Below, in pieces: positions 1 through 9,353 of a stretch of 64,000 nucleotides of DNA. The notes under the pieces are model-generated. The model was given only the letters and a program-made list of their open reading frames with translations, ran no database searches and was not told the origin of the DNA. The translations under genes and the position numbers were made by a program. Origin of the DNA: Ferrimonas senticii DSM 18821 (GTDB lineage: Bacteria; Pseudomonadota; Gammaproteobacteria; Enterobacterales; Shewanellaceae); the NCBI RefSeq assembly GCF_000422665.1, contig NZ_KE383899.1:12915-76914 (forward strand), read 5' to 3'. Position 1 is the first letter of the stretch. Each line of letters begins with the position of its first letter.

Positions 1-76
1 TGGTGCCTCGTCCCGGAATCGAACCAGGGACACGCGGATTTTCAATCCGCTGCTCTACCAACTGAGCTAACGAGGC
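1..76 (-). tRNA. tRNA-Phe (anticodon GAA)
   Basis: Read on the minus strand this folds as a complete 76-nt cloverleaf: acceptor GCCTCGT, a D-arm with AGCTCAGTTGGTAGAGC, anticodon loop TTGAAAA giving GAA, T-arm GGTTCGATTCC, and an encoded CCA at the 3' end (bases 1-3). The 3' end coincides with the window edge, so downstream processing signals cannot be seen. No neighbouring tRNA is visible on the upstream side. Confidence 0.96.
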
Positions 77-279
77 GACGGAGCGCTATTAAACGGATTT
101 TGCTTGCTGCCGTCAACTGAAATCGAATCACTTGCTGCAAAGTTATGCAACTTCGGTTTAACTGCTTTAAGAATGTCCAAAAATACCTATTTTGCGTGTT
201 CTAGCGCATGCCAACCCAAAGCACCTTGGCGACTTTACGATGCGCTACCGCTGAAATTTTTACCCTGAAAGTTTCCAAT

Positions 280-320
280 CACGGCAAAGCCCAAAAGTTG
301 ATTCTCGAGCTTTGCCGTGA
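280..320 (-). terminator. Inverted repeat after the tsx-like gene, possible terminator
   Basis: An 11-bp perfect inverted repeat (CACGGCAAAGC / GCTTTGCCGTG) with an 18-nt loop lies immediately 3' of the tsx-like stop codon. The stretch after the stem on the minus strand has no run of T, so it could be a weak or Rho-assisted terminator or only an RNA-stabilising hairpin. Confidence 0.4.
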
Positions 321-328
321 GCAACAAG

Positions 329-1105
329 CTAAAAGTTGTACTTCAGGGTGTAGATGATGGCATCACCGTAACCGGACTGACCCAGCTTGTCCTGAAAGTA
401 ACGATACTGAATACCGGTGGTGAATTTTGAATTAGGTAGGTGCCACCAAAACGCTAGCGCCCCATTAATACCAAACGATTCCCGATCGGCGCCGCTGCCG
501 CCATAATCGTCATCACGGCCAATCTCGAATTCGTGCCAGTTGGAAATTGAAAACTTCTGCTCCGCGGCACTGAAGTCATAGCCAAAAATCCAGCCGAGCA
601 TCGCTCCATTAACCCCTGTCCAACTCTCGGTACGGGTGTAGTTCATCCCCAAAAACGGTTTTATCCAGAAACCAGAGTCGGTATAGATCCCATAACGGAA
701 ACCAAGCACATTGGTGCTGTCGTAGAAACTGTTGCCGATGGTGTAGTAGCTCTGACCATAGAGTTGCCAGTTGTTATAGATGTTGTAGCCGCCGCTGATC
801 TTGGCGGCGATCCGAAACGAGCCATTGCCTTGAAATTGGCCATCCTCGCCAACTTGAGTGTCGTTGCCCTCAAAGGTGTTCTCGGCATCGAAAAACATGT
901 AAACGTCGCCCCAATCAAAACCGGCGCCGCCCTCAATCTCGATGTAATAGAAATCTTCTTTAAAGCCACCAGAGTCACGCTCAGTACTGGAACTCCAATC
1001 CAACCAGTTAAGGTTCATATCAGCAAAACCATACTGATACTCTGCCGCTTGGCTTGGCGCCATGGTCAATACACCTACAGCAACAACCGCCCTACTCCAC
1101 TTCAT
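329..1105 (-). CDS. Nucleoside-specific outer-membrane channel, Tsx/OmpK family
   Basis: 258-aa outer-membrane beta-barrel of the Tsx/OmpK family, which passively admits nucleosides. It has a short signal peptide (about residues 1-20, ending near SQAAEYQYGFADMNLNW), many alternating aromatic strands (for example YRYFQDKLGQSGYGDAI) and a C-terminal LKYNF ending typical of barrel proteins. The chosen start at 1105 has a strong AGGAGG box about 6 nt upstream; an in-frame start at 1135 would place charged residues before the signal peptide and has no such site. The CNT nucleoside symporter is the next gene upstream on the same strand, so the two probably form an uptake route across both membranes. 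A terminator separates them, so they are likely two transcription units. The family assignment is firm; exact substrate is inferred. Confidence 0.85.
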   Translation of the reverse strand: MKWSRAVVAVGVLTMAPSQAAEYQYGFADMNLNWLDWSSSTERDSGGFKEDFYYIEIEGGAGFDWGDVYMFFDAENTFEGNDTQVGEDGQFQGNGSFRIAAKISGGYNIYNNWQLYGQSYYTIGNSFYDSTNVLGFRYGIYTDSGFWIKPFLGMNYTRTESWTGVNGAMLGWIFGYDFSAAEQKFSISNWHEFEIGRDDDYGGSGADRESFGINGALAFWWHLPNSKFTTGIQYRYFQDKLGQSGYGDAIIYTLKYNF

Positions 1106-1206
1106 CTCATCCTCCTTGTCATTATCAGCATGCAAGCTTAATCACGCTTCAATTAAAGGTTGCACAGTTAAGCTGTTTTTCCAGTTTAATTAGCTAGATG
1201 AAGCAA

Positions 1207-1236
1207 CAAAAACGCCGCCAGCAAAGCTGACGGCGT
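1207..1236 (-). terminator. Rho-independent terminator of the nucleoside symporter gene
   Basis: Minus-strand hairpin ACGCCG-T-CAGC / GCTG-G-CGGCGT with a 3-nt loop followed by TTTTTG, starting 18 bp after the symporter stop codon. Confidence 0.8.
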
Positions 1237-1253
1237 ATCAATAGCAAATCGTG

Positions 1254-2495
1254 CTATAACGCCAGGAACAACCCGGCAAGGGTGGCACTCATCAAATTCG
1301 ACAGCGAACCGGCCACCACCGCGCGTAGACCTAAGCGCGCCAGATCACCACGGCGATTCGGTGCCATCGCCCCAAGGCCACCAAGTAGAATCGCTACCGA
1401 ACTCAAGTTGGCAAAACCGCACAGAGCAAAGGAGATGATCGCCTGAGTGCGCTCGCTCATCGGCGCGCCATCAATCAACAGCTCATTGGTAAGATAAGGG
1501 GCAAAATTAACGTAAGCGACAAACTCGTTAACCACGATTTTCTGGCCGATAAAGGAACCGGCAACCTCGGCCTCATGCCAGGGCACCCCCATCACAAACG
1601 CCAATGGCCGAAAGACAATCCCGAAAATCAGCTCGAGCGTCAGCCCCTCGTAACCAAACAGGCCGCCAGCCCAGCCAATGATGCCATTAAGCATCGCAAT
1701 CAGGCCGATAAACGCCAACAGCATCGCGCCAACATTGAGCGCTAACTGCATCCCGGACGAGGCCCCAGCGGCAGCGGCATCGAGCACGTTTGCCGGCTTC
1801 TCCACCGCTTCGCCGATATCGGCCATATCTTGCTTGGCAGTTTCAGTTTCTGGGTGCATCAACTTGGCCATCAGTAGACCACCGGGGGCGGCCATAAACG
1901 ACGCCGCAATCAGATACTCCAGCTTAACCCCAAGTCCGGCGTAGCCTGCCAGCACCGAACCGGCTACCGAGGCCAAACCGCCGGTCATGATCGCGAACAG
2001 CTCCGATTGGGTCATGGTCGGGATAAACGGCCGCACCACCAACGGCGCCTCGGTTTGGCCGACAAAAATATTGGCGGTCGCCGACATCGCTTCTGGGCGG
2101 GAGACCCCGAGGGCTTTTTGCAAGCCGCCCCCAATGATGCGGATCACCCACTGCATGATCCCGAGGTAATACAACACCGCAATCAACGATGAGAAGAACA
2201 CAATCACCGGCAACACATTGATAGCGAAGATAAAGCCGACCTTAAATTGGGCCAAATCGCCAAACAAAAAACCGATGCCGTCGTTAGCGTAGCCAATCAC
2301 CGAGGAGACTTTTTCTGAAATGCCACCCAGCAGATCTTTGCCAAAGGGGACGTACAGCACAAAACCACCCAGCGCCGCCTGAATGGCAAAGGCACCAAGA
2401 ACCGTGCGCAAGTTGATGGCGCTGCGGTGCTTTGAAAGCAAAATGGCAATGCTTAGCAGCGCGACTACGCCAACCAAGCTCATTATGATGTTCAT
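1254..2495 (-). CDS. nupC: Concentrative nucleoside transporter (NupC/CNT family)
   Basis: 413-aa inner-membrane nucleoside:cation symporter. The order is an N-terminal hydrophobic region, the CNT gate domain with the family signature [15 protein letters not shown] (about residues 145-160), and a C-terminal core with [14 protein letters not shown] and the late motif ICGFANLSS-like sequence [19 protein letters not shown]. Length matches the usual 400-420 aa. An AGGGAG box lies about 8 nt before the ATG. It sits next to a Tsx-like porin, which supports a role in nucleoside scavenging. NupC-type family membership is sure; whether it prefers pyrimidines or is broad cannot be told from sequence alone. 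Confidence 0.9.
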   Translation of the reverse strand: MNIIMSLVGVVALLSIAILLSKHRSAINLRTVLGAFAIQAALGGFVLYVPFGKDLLGGISEKVSSVIGYANDGIGFLFGDLAQFKVGFIFAINVLPVIVFFSSLIAVLYYLGIMQWVIRIIGGGLQKALGVSRPEAMSATANIFVGQTEAPLVVRPFIPTMTQSELFAIMTGGLASVAGSVLAGYAGLGVKLEYLIAASFMAAPGGLLMAKLMHPETETAKQDMADIGEAVEKPANVLDAAAAGASSGMQLALNVGAMLLAFIGLIAMLNGIIGWAGGLFGYEGLTLELIFGIVFRPLAFVMGVPWHEAEVAGSFIGQKIVVNEFVAYVNFAPYLTNELLIDGAPMSERTQAIISFALCGFANLSSVAILLGGLGAMAPNRRGDLARLGLRAVVAGSLSNLMSATLAGLFLAL

Positions 2496-2640
2496 CTAAG
2501 CGACTCCCTAACGGATGGGGCGACGCGGTGCTCTAGGATCACCGCCCTGCTGCCAACCAATAGCAGCGTCGATAAACATAGCAGCATGTACCAAGGTTCA
2601 CCGTTGATCTGGTGACGGAAAGAGTGGCAATTTTAGGCGG

Positions 2641-3414
2641 TTACAGGCCCCAGTGGGGAAACAGTCGTTGCCAGTTTTGCTGTTGAGCCGCGATCACCTG
2701 TTCAAGCGATCGTTGCTGCAAGCTGGCGACTTCAGCGACTACCAAGGGCAGCTGTGCCGGTTGATTTGGTTGGCCTTGAAAACCGGACAACGGCATATCG
2801 GGGCTGTCGGTTTCCAGCACAAAACCATCTAGTGGAAGTTCGGCCACCATTTTGCGGGTCTTAGCCGCGCGCGGATAAGTACAAACGCCGCCAATGCCAA
2901 TCAGAATCCCAAAGCGCCGATACTGCTTGGCCAGTTCGATGCCGCCACTAAAACCATGAACAATCCCCCCCGCTAGCGGCGGATTGGCTTTCAATTGTTG
3001 CAGCAACTCATTATGGGCTTGCCGCACGTGCAGGATAATGGGCAAACAATGTTGGTTGGCGAGCAACAGTTGGGCATTGAATAGCTCGATTTGCGCCGTT
3101 AACGGTAATCTCCCAGCCACTTTATCAAGGCCGCACTCGCCGATAGCAATAAACGGATGAGGCTGCTCCAGCCGCGCTGACAGCGCCTCAATATCCGCGT
3201 TAACATCGTGCTCAAACACCGGATGCAAACCAATCGCCACTTGCAACTCTGGCCGCACACTAAGCTGCTCTAACCCTTGCCAGTGAGCGCGGTCAATCGC
3301 TGGGATCAGCATCTGCCCCACCCCAGCGGCCTGCGCCCGCGCCAGTACGGCATCTAGATCCTCCGCCAACGGCGTCAAATCCAGATGGCAATGACTATCG
3401 ATCAGCACGGTCAC
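2641..3414 (-). CDS. yjjV: TatD-family metal-dependent hydrolase (YjjV-like)
   Basis: 257 aa if translated from the GTG at 3414. TatD family members are metal-dependent DNases or hydrolases with an amidohydrolase TIM barrel. Visible metal ligands: HxH in DSHCHLD at the N terminus, the Glu in IGECGLDKV, His in ILHVRQAH and VHGFSGG, and Asp in LETDSPDMPL. The longer frame reaches back to 3471 but those residues (KKRSRR) precede the conserved LIDSHCHLD start and lie inside the upstream small gene. The GTG at 3414 has an AGGCG box about 8 nt away and overlaps the 3' end of the DUF5363 gene by 20 bp, which suggests translational coupling. The order prfC / DUF5363 / yjjV / nupC is one I recall from Shewanella. 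Confidence 0.88.
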   Translation of the reverse strand: MTVLIDSHCHLDLTPLAEDLDAVLARAQAAGVGQMLIPAIDRAHWQGLEQLSVRPELQVAIGLHPVFEHDVNADIEALSARLEQPHPFIAIGECGLDKVAGRLPLTAQIELFNAQLLLANQHCLPIILHVRQAHNELLQQLKANPPLAGGIVHGFSGGIELAKQYRRFGILIGIGGVCTYPRAAKTRKMVAELPLDGFVLETDSPDMPLSGFQGQPNQPAQLPLVVAEVASLQQRSLEQVIAAQQQNWQRLFPHWGL

Positions 3415-3532
3415 GCTCAAGCGCCTGCTGCGCTTTTTCATCCAACGGAATGCAGCGGCACTGACCGCCATTCAGGCCAGTTTCATCCAACCATTGGCAA
3501 TAGCGCTGCCATAAACGTTTTAGCCAGTTCAT
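3395..3532 (-). CDS. Small cysteine-containing protein, DUF5363-like
   Basis: 45-aa basic-to-acidic protein starting MNWLKRLWQRYCQWLDETG with a QCRCIPLDEK middle. It starts at an ATG with an AAAGGA box 8 nt upstream. It resembles the short DUF5363 proteins found between prfC and yjjV in Shewanella and Vibrio relatives (WLKRLWQRYCQWLDELGL-type sequence), a resemblance I make from memory. Function unknown. Its end overlaps the GTG start of yjjV, so the two are probably co-translated. Confidence 0.7.
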   Translation of the reverse strand: MNWLKRLWQRYCQWLDETGLNGGQCRCIPLDEKAQQALERDRADR

Positions 3533-3571
3533 CGGCTCTTCCTTTGTTCGTCGATTGATGAAGTCAGAATA

Positions 3572-3609
3572 CAAAAGCGCCCCGACAACATCCATTGTCG
3601 GGGCGCTTT
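3572..3609 (-). terminator. prfC terminator
   Basis: Perfect 15-bp stem (AAAGCGCCCCGACAA / TTGTCGGGGCGCTTT) with a 6-nt loop, followed on the minus strand by TTTTG. It lies 24 bp after the prfC stop and 40 bp before the DUF5363 start. Confidence 0.88.
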
Positions 3610-3632
3610 GATGCCGCAATATCCGAGTAGGA

Positions 3633-5225
3633 TTAGTGCTCGCGAGTCTTACGGAAGGTTACGTCTGGGTAACGTTCCATCGACAGATTCAGGTTGACCA
3701 TCGATGGCGCGATGTAGGTCAGGTTATCACCGCCATCCAACGCCAAGTTGATCGACACCTTACGGCGGAACTCATCCAGTTTCTTCGGATCGTTACACTC
3801 AACCCAACGGGCGGTGGATACGCTGATCGGCTCGTAGATCGCCTCAACCTTGTATTCACTCTTCAAGCGCGCAACCACCACATCGAACTGCAGCACACCA
3901 ACCGCACCTACAATCAGATCGTTGTTATCCAGCGGGCGGAATACCTGTACCGCGCCCTCTTCAGACAACTGCACCAGACCTTTCAGCAGTTGCTTCTGTT
4001 TCAGTGGATCGCGCAGACGAATGCGACGGAACATCTCTGGGGCAAAGTTTGGAATGCCAGAGAACTTCAGCGCTTCACCTTGAGTAAAGGTGTCACCGAT
4101 CTGAATGGTACCGTGGTTGTGCAAACCGATGATATCGCCTGGGTAGGCCTCTTCCGCGTGGCTGCGATCGCCGGCCATAAAGGTTACCGCGTCAGAGATG
4201 GTCACATCTTTGCCGATGCGAACGTGGCGCATTTTCATGCCTTTGGTGTATTTACCGGAGCAAATACGCATAAAGGCAATACGGTCACGGTGCTTTGGAT
4301 CCATGTTGGCTTGGATCTTAAACACGAAGCCAGTGAACTTCTCTTCGTCGGCATTAACCGAACGCTCATTGGTTTCACGCGGCAGCGGTGCCGGAGCCCA
4401 TTCAGTCAGACCATCCAGCATATGGTCAACACCGAAGTTACCCAGTGCGGTGCCGAAGTAAACTGGGGTCAGTTCACCTTGCAGGAACAGTTCCAGATCG
4501 AATTCGTTCGAGGCGCCACGCACCAGTTCCAACTCTTCACGCAGTTGTTCAGCCAAGCCAGCGCCGACAGCGGCGTCCAGCTCTGGGTTATCCAAACCGC
4601 TGATCACCCGCTTATCTTGGATGGTGTGGCCCATACCGGTTTGGTACAGGATGGTCTCATCACGGTGCAGGTGGTACACGCCCTTGAACTCTTTACCACA
4701 GCCAATCGGCCAAGTGATTGGCGCGCACATGATCGACAGCTCGTTCTCAACCTCATCCAGCAGCTCCATTGGATCGCGGATATCACGGTCAAGTTTGTTC
4801 ATAAAGGTCACGATTGGGGTATCGCGCAGACGGGTAACTTCCATCAACTTGCGGGTACGATCTTCTACACCTTTAGCGGCGTCGATCACCATCAAGCAGG
4901 AATCCACCGCAGTCAGGGTACGGTAGGTATCTTCAGAGAAGTCCTCGTGTCCTGGGGTGTCCAGCAGGTTTACCAAACGGTCATTGTATGGGAACTGCAT
5001 CACCGAGGTGGTTACCGAGATGCCACGCTCTTTTTCCATCTCCATCCAGTCAGATTTAGCGTGCTGACCAGAACCGCCACGGCCTTTTACGGTACCAGCG
5101 CGTTGCAGCGCCTGTCCGAACAACAGAACTTTTTCGGTAATGGTGGTTTTACCGGCGTCAGGGTGCGAAATAATCGCAAAGGTGCGGCGTTTGCCAACCT
5201 GTTGCTGATGTTGAGAATTCGACAT
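3633..5225 (-). CDS. prfC: Peptide chain release factor 3
   Basis: 530-aa translational GTPase (529 in E. coli) that recycles RF1/RF2 from the ribosome after termination. P-loop SHPDAGKTT near residue 20, switch region [25 protein letters not shown] (G3, about residue 90) and NKLDRD (G4, about 145) are all present, followed by the beta-barrel domain 2 and the RF3-specific C-terminal domain with QFDVVVARL. Full length, with its own terminator. A long frame on the other strand is only its shadow. Confidence 0.97.
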   Translation of the reverse strand: MSNSQHQQQVGKRRTFAIISHPDAGKTTITEKVLLFGQALQRAGTVKGRGGSGQHAKSDWMEMEKERGISVTTSVMQFPYNDRLVNLLDTPGHEDFSEDTYRTLTAVDSCLMVIDAAKGVEDRTRKLMEVTRLRDTPIVTFMNKLDRDIRDPMELLDEVENELSIMCAPITWPIGCGKEFKGVYHLHRDETILYQTGMGHTIQDKRVISGLDNPELDAAVGAGLAEQLREELELVRGASNEFDLELFLQGELTPVYFGTALGNFGVDHMLDGLTEWAPAPLPRETNERSVNADEEKFTGFVFKIQANMDPKHRDRIAFMRICSGKYTKGMKMRHVRIGKDVTISDAVTFMAGDRSHAEEAYPGDIIGLHNHGTIQIGDTFTQGEALKFSGIPNFAPEMFRRIRLRDPLKQKQLLKGLVQLSEEGAVQVFRPLDNNDLIVGAVGVLQFDVVVARLKSEYKVEAIYEPISVSTARWVECNDPKKLDEFRRKVSINLALDGGDNLTYIAPSMVNLNLSMERYPDVTFRKTREH

Positions 5226-5315
5226 GAAAAAGCGGTCTTCTTTAAATAGGTGACGCCGCCATAGCCAAGGGCAATAGCGGCGGCGAATAATGGCGCGTAT
5301 TTTGGCGTTTATTAA

Positions 5316-6449
5316 TCAGCTTCGCAACCGAGCAAGCGCCTGCCCTGCCAGCCAGCAGTCAACCACCTCGAGGTTGTCATCCAGCAGTACCATATTAGCG
5401 GCTTTACCCACCCCAAGCTGACCAAGTCGCGGCGTTAAGCCAAGGACAGTGGCCGGAACCGCTGTCGCCATCGCCAGCGCTTGGCTTAGTGGCAGCTTAA
5501 GTTGCTGCACGCAGTTACGCACCGCGCTGGCCATATCCAGCGCCGAGCCGGCCAGTTCACCGGATTCCGCCACCAGTTTATCCCCTTGCCGGTAAACGGT
5601 TTTATTCACCAGGGTAAACTGCTGCTGATCAACACCGACCGGCGGCATCGCATCGGTCACCAAAGCGATCTGCTGATACCCCTTGGTCTTAATGGCTAGC
5701 TGACAAGCGCCGAAGTCACTGTGGTGACCATCGACAATCAAGCCACACACACTGGCATCATCCAGCAGCGCCGCCCCAACCATCCCCGGCGCGCGGGAAC
5801 CCAGCGCCGACATGGCGTTATACAGATGGGTAAAACCAACTGCACCGGCATTCAGTGCCGCTTGGGCTTGCGCGAAACTGGCATCGCTGTGGCCAACAAA
5901 CACCTTGCAGCCAAGCTCTGTCAGGCGGGTTACCTCGGCAGGGCTGACGGTTTCGGGCGCGACTGTCACCAGCTTTACCCCAAGATCATCACGGCCATAA
6001 AGCTGCCACTCAGCATCGCTGATTGGCCGAATAAAGTCGGCGTTATGGGCCCCTTTTTTGGCATAACTAATGTGCGGCCCCTCAAAATGGATGCCGACGA
6101 TATTATCTGGGTGCTGGCGATGCAGAGCTGCCACCGCATCAGCAGCGGCAGTCATCACCGCAAGGCTGTCGGTGATCACCGTTGGCAACATCGCAGTGGT
6201 GCCAAACTGCGCGTGGGTCAGCAACATCTGCCAGATGGCAGCGGCATTAGGGGTGGCATTAACCAAGACCCCGCCACCGCCATTCACCTGCAGATCGGTA
6301 AAGCCGGCGGTTAGGAACCCATGATGGAGTGGTAATTCGCTACCAGCGCCGGAGCCAATCGCGGTGATTTCGCCCTGTTGCCAATCAACGATTTGATCGC
6401 TTAGCCACTGCTTGCCATCAAACAGCTGCGCCACCCGAATCGACTGCAT
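5316..6449 (-). CDS. nagA: N-acetylglucosamine-6-phosphate deacetylase
   Basis: 377-aa amidohydrolase that converts GlcNAc-6-P to GlcN-6-P in cytoplasmic amino-sugar catabolism. Signatures: GFTDLQVNGGGGV near residue 50, IHFEGPHISYAKKGAHN near 125 (metal Glu), VGHSDASF (His), GFTHLYNAMSALGSRAPG (His) and LVTDAMPPVG (catalytic Asp, about 270). The ATG overlaps the stop of the hexosaminidase gene by one base (TAATG), so the two are translationally coupled. The nagB deaminase, transporter and NagC-type regulator usual for this pathway are not in the neighbourhood. Confidence 0.95.
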   Translation of the reverse strand: MQSIRVAQLFDGKQWLSDQIVDWQQGEITAIGSGAGSELPLHHGFLTAGFTDLQVNGGGGVLVNATPNAAAIWQMLLTHAQFGTTAMLPTVITDSLAVMTAAADAVAALHRQHPDNIVGIHFEGPHISYAKKGAHNADFIRPISDAEWQLYGRDDLGVKLVTVAPETVSPAEVTRLTELGCKVFVGHSDASFAQAQAALNAGAVGFTHLYNAMSALGSRAPGMVGAALLDDASVCGLIVDGHHSDFGACQLAIKTKGYQQIALVTDAMPPVGVDQQQFTLVNKTVYRQGDKLVAESGELAGSALDMASAVRNCVQQLKLPLSQALAMATAVPATVLGLTPRLGQLGVGKAANMVLLDDNLEVVDCWLAGQALARLRS

Positions 6450-8191
6450 TACTGTTGTTCCTCTGTTTCGTTAACCGCACTCAGGCTAACTGGCGATTGC
6501 CCGGTCGCTTTGCTGTGCCCAGCAATCACCTGGGCTAATGCCTGATAGCTGTAACCGAAAGCGGTTTCGCCCGGTTTGCTGTCAAGATGATCGGCAAAGG
6601 TGGCAAGACGCCATGCGGCGTTTGGCGCAAACGCTTGCGCGCCATACGGGGTACGCAGCGCCACAAAGATGGTTGGCACGCTGTTAAGTGCACTAAACAG
6701 CGGTTCCAGCAACGCCGGTTGATAGCGATCAGCCAACTGCTGCAGCCGTGCTATATCTTCCATGCCACCGAGCTCTGCTGGCCCCGGCTTCGGCCAGATA
6801 AAGCCGCTGATCAGCAGCTGCGGTGAATGTTGCTGCCAACGAACTAACGCCTCATCCATATCCAGCAATGCCGCACACTCGAAGCTAACGTCGTCAGTTA
6901 ACAAAGGGGTAAGCGAATTGGCCAGCGCCTGCGCTTGTTCCAACCGCGGCATCACAATGGCGATGCTGCCCTGTTGCGGCAACGCCGGGGCACTGCCGCC
7001 GAGTTCGGTAATCGCGGCCGCGGCCAGTTCGGCTTGCCACTGCTGATGCTGCGGCTGATTAACCGTAGACAGCTGTGCTGGTGAGACCGGCTTGGCTAAG
7101 TCAAAGCGTTGCTTAAGGCTGATAATCCGCTGACAAGAAGCGTTAATCTCATCGGCATCAAGGAGCTGTTGCAGCACCGCTGCTTCAAGGCCATCGAGCA
7201 ATTTATCAATCAACGACAGGTCTTCAGCGGTGCGCACTCGCAGTGGCATCAGAGCGATATCGACGCCGGCGGCAAAGGCGTTAATCACCGCTTGAGTCGG
7301 TGAAAAATACTGGGCGATGCCCGCCATATCCATGGCATCGGTGATCACCACCCCGTTAAAACCGAGTTCGCCGCGCAGCAAGTCGGTCAGAATCAAGCGC
7401 GACATGGTTGCCGGTGCGGTAATCAGGTCGCCGTTGTCGGTCGCCAAGGTACTGTTATCCAATGCCGGAAACTGGATATGCGCGGTCATCACCATTTCAA
7501 CCTGACCGGTTGCGATCAGCCGTTTAAACGGCAGCAATTCACACTGCTCTAAGTGGCAGCGCGGATGGACAACCCGTGGCAAACCGGTGTGACTATCGAC
7601 GGCGGTATCGCCATGGCCAGGAAAATGTTTGATGGTGGCAATCACGCCTTGCTGCTGCATCGCCTGCAGCTGCGCTTGACCGAGCTGCGCCACAACTTTG
7701 GGATCTTCCCCAAACGCCCGCACATTGATCACCGGATTGGCTGGATTGTTATTCACATCCAGCGTTGGGCCATGATTGCAATTGATCCCAAGGGCGCTTA
7801 GCTCTGTGCCTAAGACATCACCGGTTAGAGTGGCAAATCGATGTCCATGCGCCGCCTGAGTCGCACCAATCGCCATATGGCCAGCAAAGCCACTGGCCTG
7901 ACTGCGGGGCAAACGCACCACTCGCCCGCCCTCTTGGTCGATAGAGATTATCAGTGGCAATTGTGCTGGCGACTGCGCTGCCGCTTGTTGTAACTGGCTG
8001 GTCAGTTGCTGAATTTGGCTGCTCGACTGGCAGTTTTCAGCAAACAGGATGACACCGCCCAAACCACTGCTGGCAATCAGATGCGCCAGCTCTGCAGGCA
8101 ATTGGGTCACCGGCTTATCGTCAAAGCGGCGGATGTCGATCATCAGTTTTTGCGCCAACTGCTGGCGCAAGGTTAACGAGGTGGTTGTCAT
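6449..8191 (-). CDS. GH3 beta-N-acetylhexosaminidase, long form
   Basis: 580-aa glycoside hydrolase family 3 enzyme releasing terminal GlcNAc from chito-oligosaccharides or peptidoglycan fragments. The N-terminal TIM barrel (residues about 1-345) has DQEGGRVVRL, the NagZ-type loop KHFPGHGDTAVDSHTGLP supplying the Asp-His acid/base dyad, and VVITDAMDM with the nucleophile Asp. Classic NagZ is about 340 aa; here a further 230 aa forms the second GH3 domain. It therefore resembles the longer chitobiose-acting enzymes (Vibrio furnissii ExoII type) as much as the recycling enzyme. No signal peptide is seen, so it should be cytoplasmic. It is coupled to nagA, which would take the product after phosphorylation. 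Confidence 0.9.
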   Translation of the reverse strand: MTTTSLTLRQQLAQKLMIDIRRFDDKPVTQLPAELAHLIASSGLGGVILFAENCQSSSQIQQLTSQLQQAAAQSPAQLPLIISIDQEGGRVVRLPRSQASGFAGHMAIGATQAAHGHRFATLTGDVLGTELSALGINCNHGPTLDVNNNPANPVINVRAFGEDPKVVAQLGQAQLQAMQQQGVIATIKHFPGHGDTAVDSHTGLPRVVHPRCHLEQCELLPFKRLIATGQVEMVMTAHIQFPALDNSTLATDNGDLITAPATMSRLILTDLLRGELGFNGVVITDAMDMAGIAQYFSPTQAVINAFAAGVDIALMPLRVRTAEDLSLIDKLLDGLEAAVLQQLLDADEINASCQRIISLKQRFDLAKPVSPAQLSTVNQPQHQQWQAELAAAAITELGGSAPALPQQGSIAIVMPRLEQAQALANSLTPLLTDDVSFECAALLDMDEALVRWQQHSPQLLISGFIWPKPGPAELGGMEDIARLQQLADRYQPALLEPLFSALNSVPTIFVALRTPYGAQAFAPNAAWRLATFADHLDSKPGETAFGYSYQALAQVIAGHSKATGQSPVSLSAVNETEEQQ

Positions 8192-8206
8192 GATTCTGCG
8201 TAAACG

Positions 8207-8232
8207 ATAACGGCTCGGAAAACCGAGCCGTT
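8207..8232 (-). terminator. Hairpin between nlpI and the hexosaminidase gene
   Basis: Perfect 11-bp arms (TAACGGCTCGG / CCGAGCCGTTA) with a 4-nt loop, 20 bp after the nlpI stop. The downstream sequence has few Ts, so termination strength is uncertain. Confidence 0.55.
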
Positions 8233-8251
8233 ACCGCTGATATTAATTTAG

Positions 8252-9172
8252 TTAAAGCTCACTGTCGGTCTGCTGCGCCTCACGCGCTTGCTCAATTGCC
8301 TCTTCGGCAATCAAGCGCATCTCCAACAAGGAATAGCGATGTTCTACAAACTCGTAGATGTTGGTCGACAGCGCTAACTTGTAGAGGTTAATTGCTTGGG
8401 TTGGCTCGCCATCTAAACGCGCCTGCTTGCCCAAATAGAAGTACGCCTCACACAACCGCTCCGCCAACTGGCCCTGCTTAGTTAGCCCTTCACGGGTCGA
8501 TGCCAGTAGCTGCGAGCGATCGATTTCGCCGGCAAAAAAGCGCGCCAACTGATAACCCCATTGGCTAGTGTCTAAGCCTGCCATCCGCGCTTGCAGTTTG
8601 CCCGCAGCGGTCAACGGATCTTGTTGGTACTCGGCTAAGTAGAGCCAGATAACCCGGTAGGGATCGCGCTTATCCAGCAGGTAGAAGGTATCAAAATCGC
8701 TGATGGCCAGCGCTGGCCGATCTCCGTAGTACGAGGCGATGCCACGGTTTAGATAAGCAAAGTCATAGTCGGGGCTCAATTCAAGTACCGCATCAAAGGA
8801 TTCAAAGGCGCTATCAAATTCGGCCGCTTGGGTGGCGTAGATCCCCATAAAATTAAACAGGTTGGCGTTCGCTGGCTGCAACTGCATGGCCGCATTGAAA
8901 TCAATTCGAGCCAGTCCACGCAGTCCAAGCGAGTCATAACGAATGCCACGGTCATAGTACAACTGGGCCCGCTGTTGCTCGGTTAACTGGTTATTGCCCA
9001 GCAACTCGGTGATTTTGGCAACGTGCATCTGCAACTGCGCATCCGCCTGACGCGGCGTTGCCAGCAACAACTGTCCGGATGGTTCAGCAACGGTATCGAC
9101 CGCCGTGGTGGCACAACCATTAAGCAGTGCCAGCGCCAGCATCAGCGGCAACCCTAATCGTTTACTTGTCAT
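8252..9172 (-). CDS. nlpI: TPR lipoprotein NlpI
   Basis: 306-aa lipoprotein. Signal peptide with lipobox ALLNGC (Cys about residue 20), then tetratricopeptide repeats visible as QLYYDRGIRYDSLGLRGLARIDF, NLFNFMGIYATQAAEFDSAFESF and FAYLNRGIASYYGDRPALAISDF, and a C-terminal helical region. In enterobacteria NlpI is an outer-membrane adaptor that presents MepS to the protease Prc and scaffolds peptidoglycan enzymes. It usually sits directly downstream of pnp; here a regulator, a receptor, a MITE and a small gene intervene. The start has an AAGGA box 8 nt upstream. Confidence 0.9.
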   Translation of the reverse strand: MTSKRLGLPLMLALALLNGCATTAVDTVAEPSGQLLLATPRQADAQLQMHVAKITELLGNNQLTEQQRAQLYYDRGIRYDSLGLRGLARIDFNAAMQLQPANANLFNFMGIYATQAAEFDSAFESFDAVLELSPDYDFAYLNRGIASYYGDRPALAISDFDTFYLLDKRDPYRVIWLYLAEYQQDPLTAAGKLQARMAGLDTSQWGYQLARFFAGEIDRSQLLASTREGLTKQGQLAERLCEAYFYLGKQARLDGEPTQAINLYKLALSTNIYEFVEHRYSLLEMRLIAEEAIEQAREAQQTDSEL

Positions 9173-9353
9173 CCCATAATCCTTGTTAAAACCACGACCT
9201 ATGTGCCCTTGCAGGCCACTGTAGCGTTGATAATACCACTATCTCAAATGCCGCGTATCGGTCACTGACATTGCTCACAAAACGCTTTATTTTCAGCAAC
9301 TTTCGCATTAGCATCAAACAAATGAGCTAAAAAATAAGCAACAGGGAAGGAAC

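Noticed and set aside
1106-1253. CRP site upstream of the tsx-like gene
   Set aside because: GTGATTAAGCTTGCA has one good half and a poor other half, and overlaps the region near the RBS.
3636-5249. 537-aa open frame opposite prfC
   Set aside because: It is the antisense shadow of a full-length, motif-complete release factor 3 gene and contains no recognisable domain.
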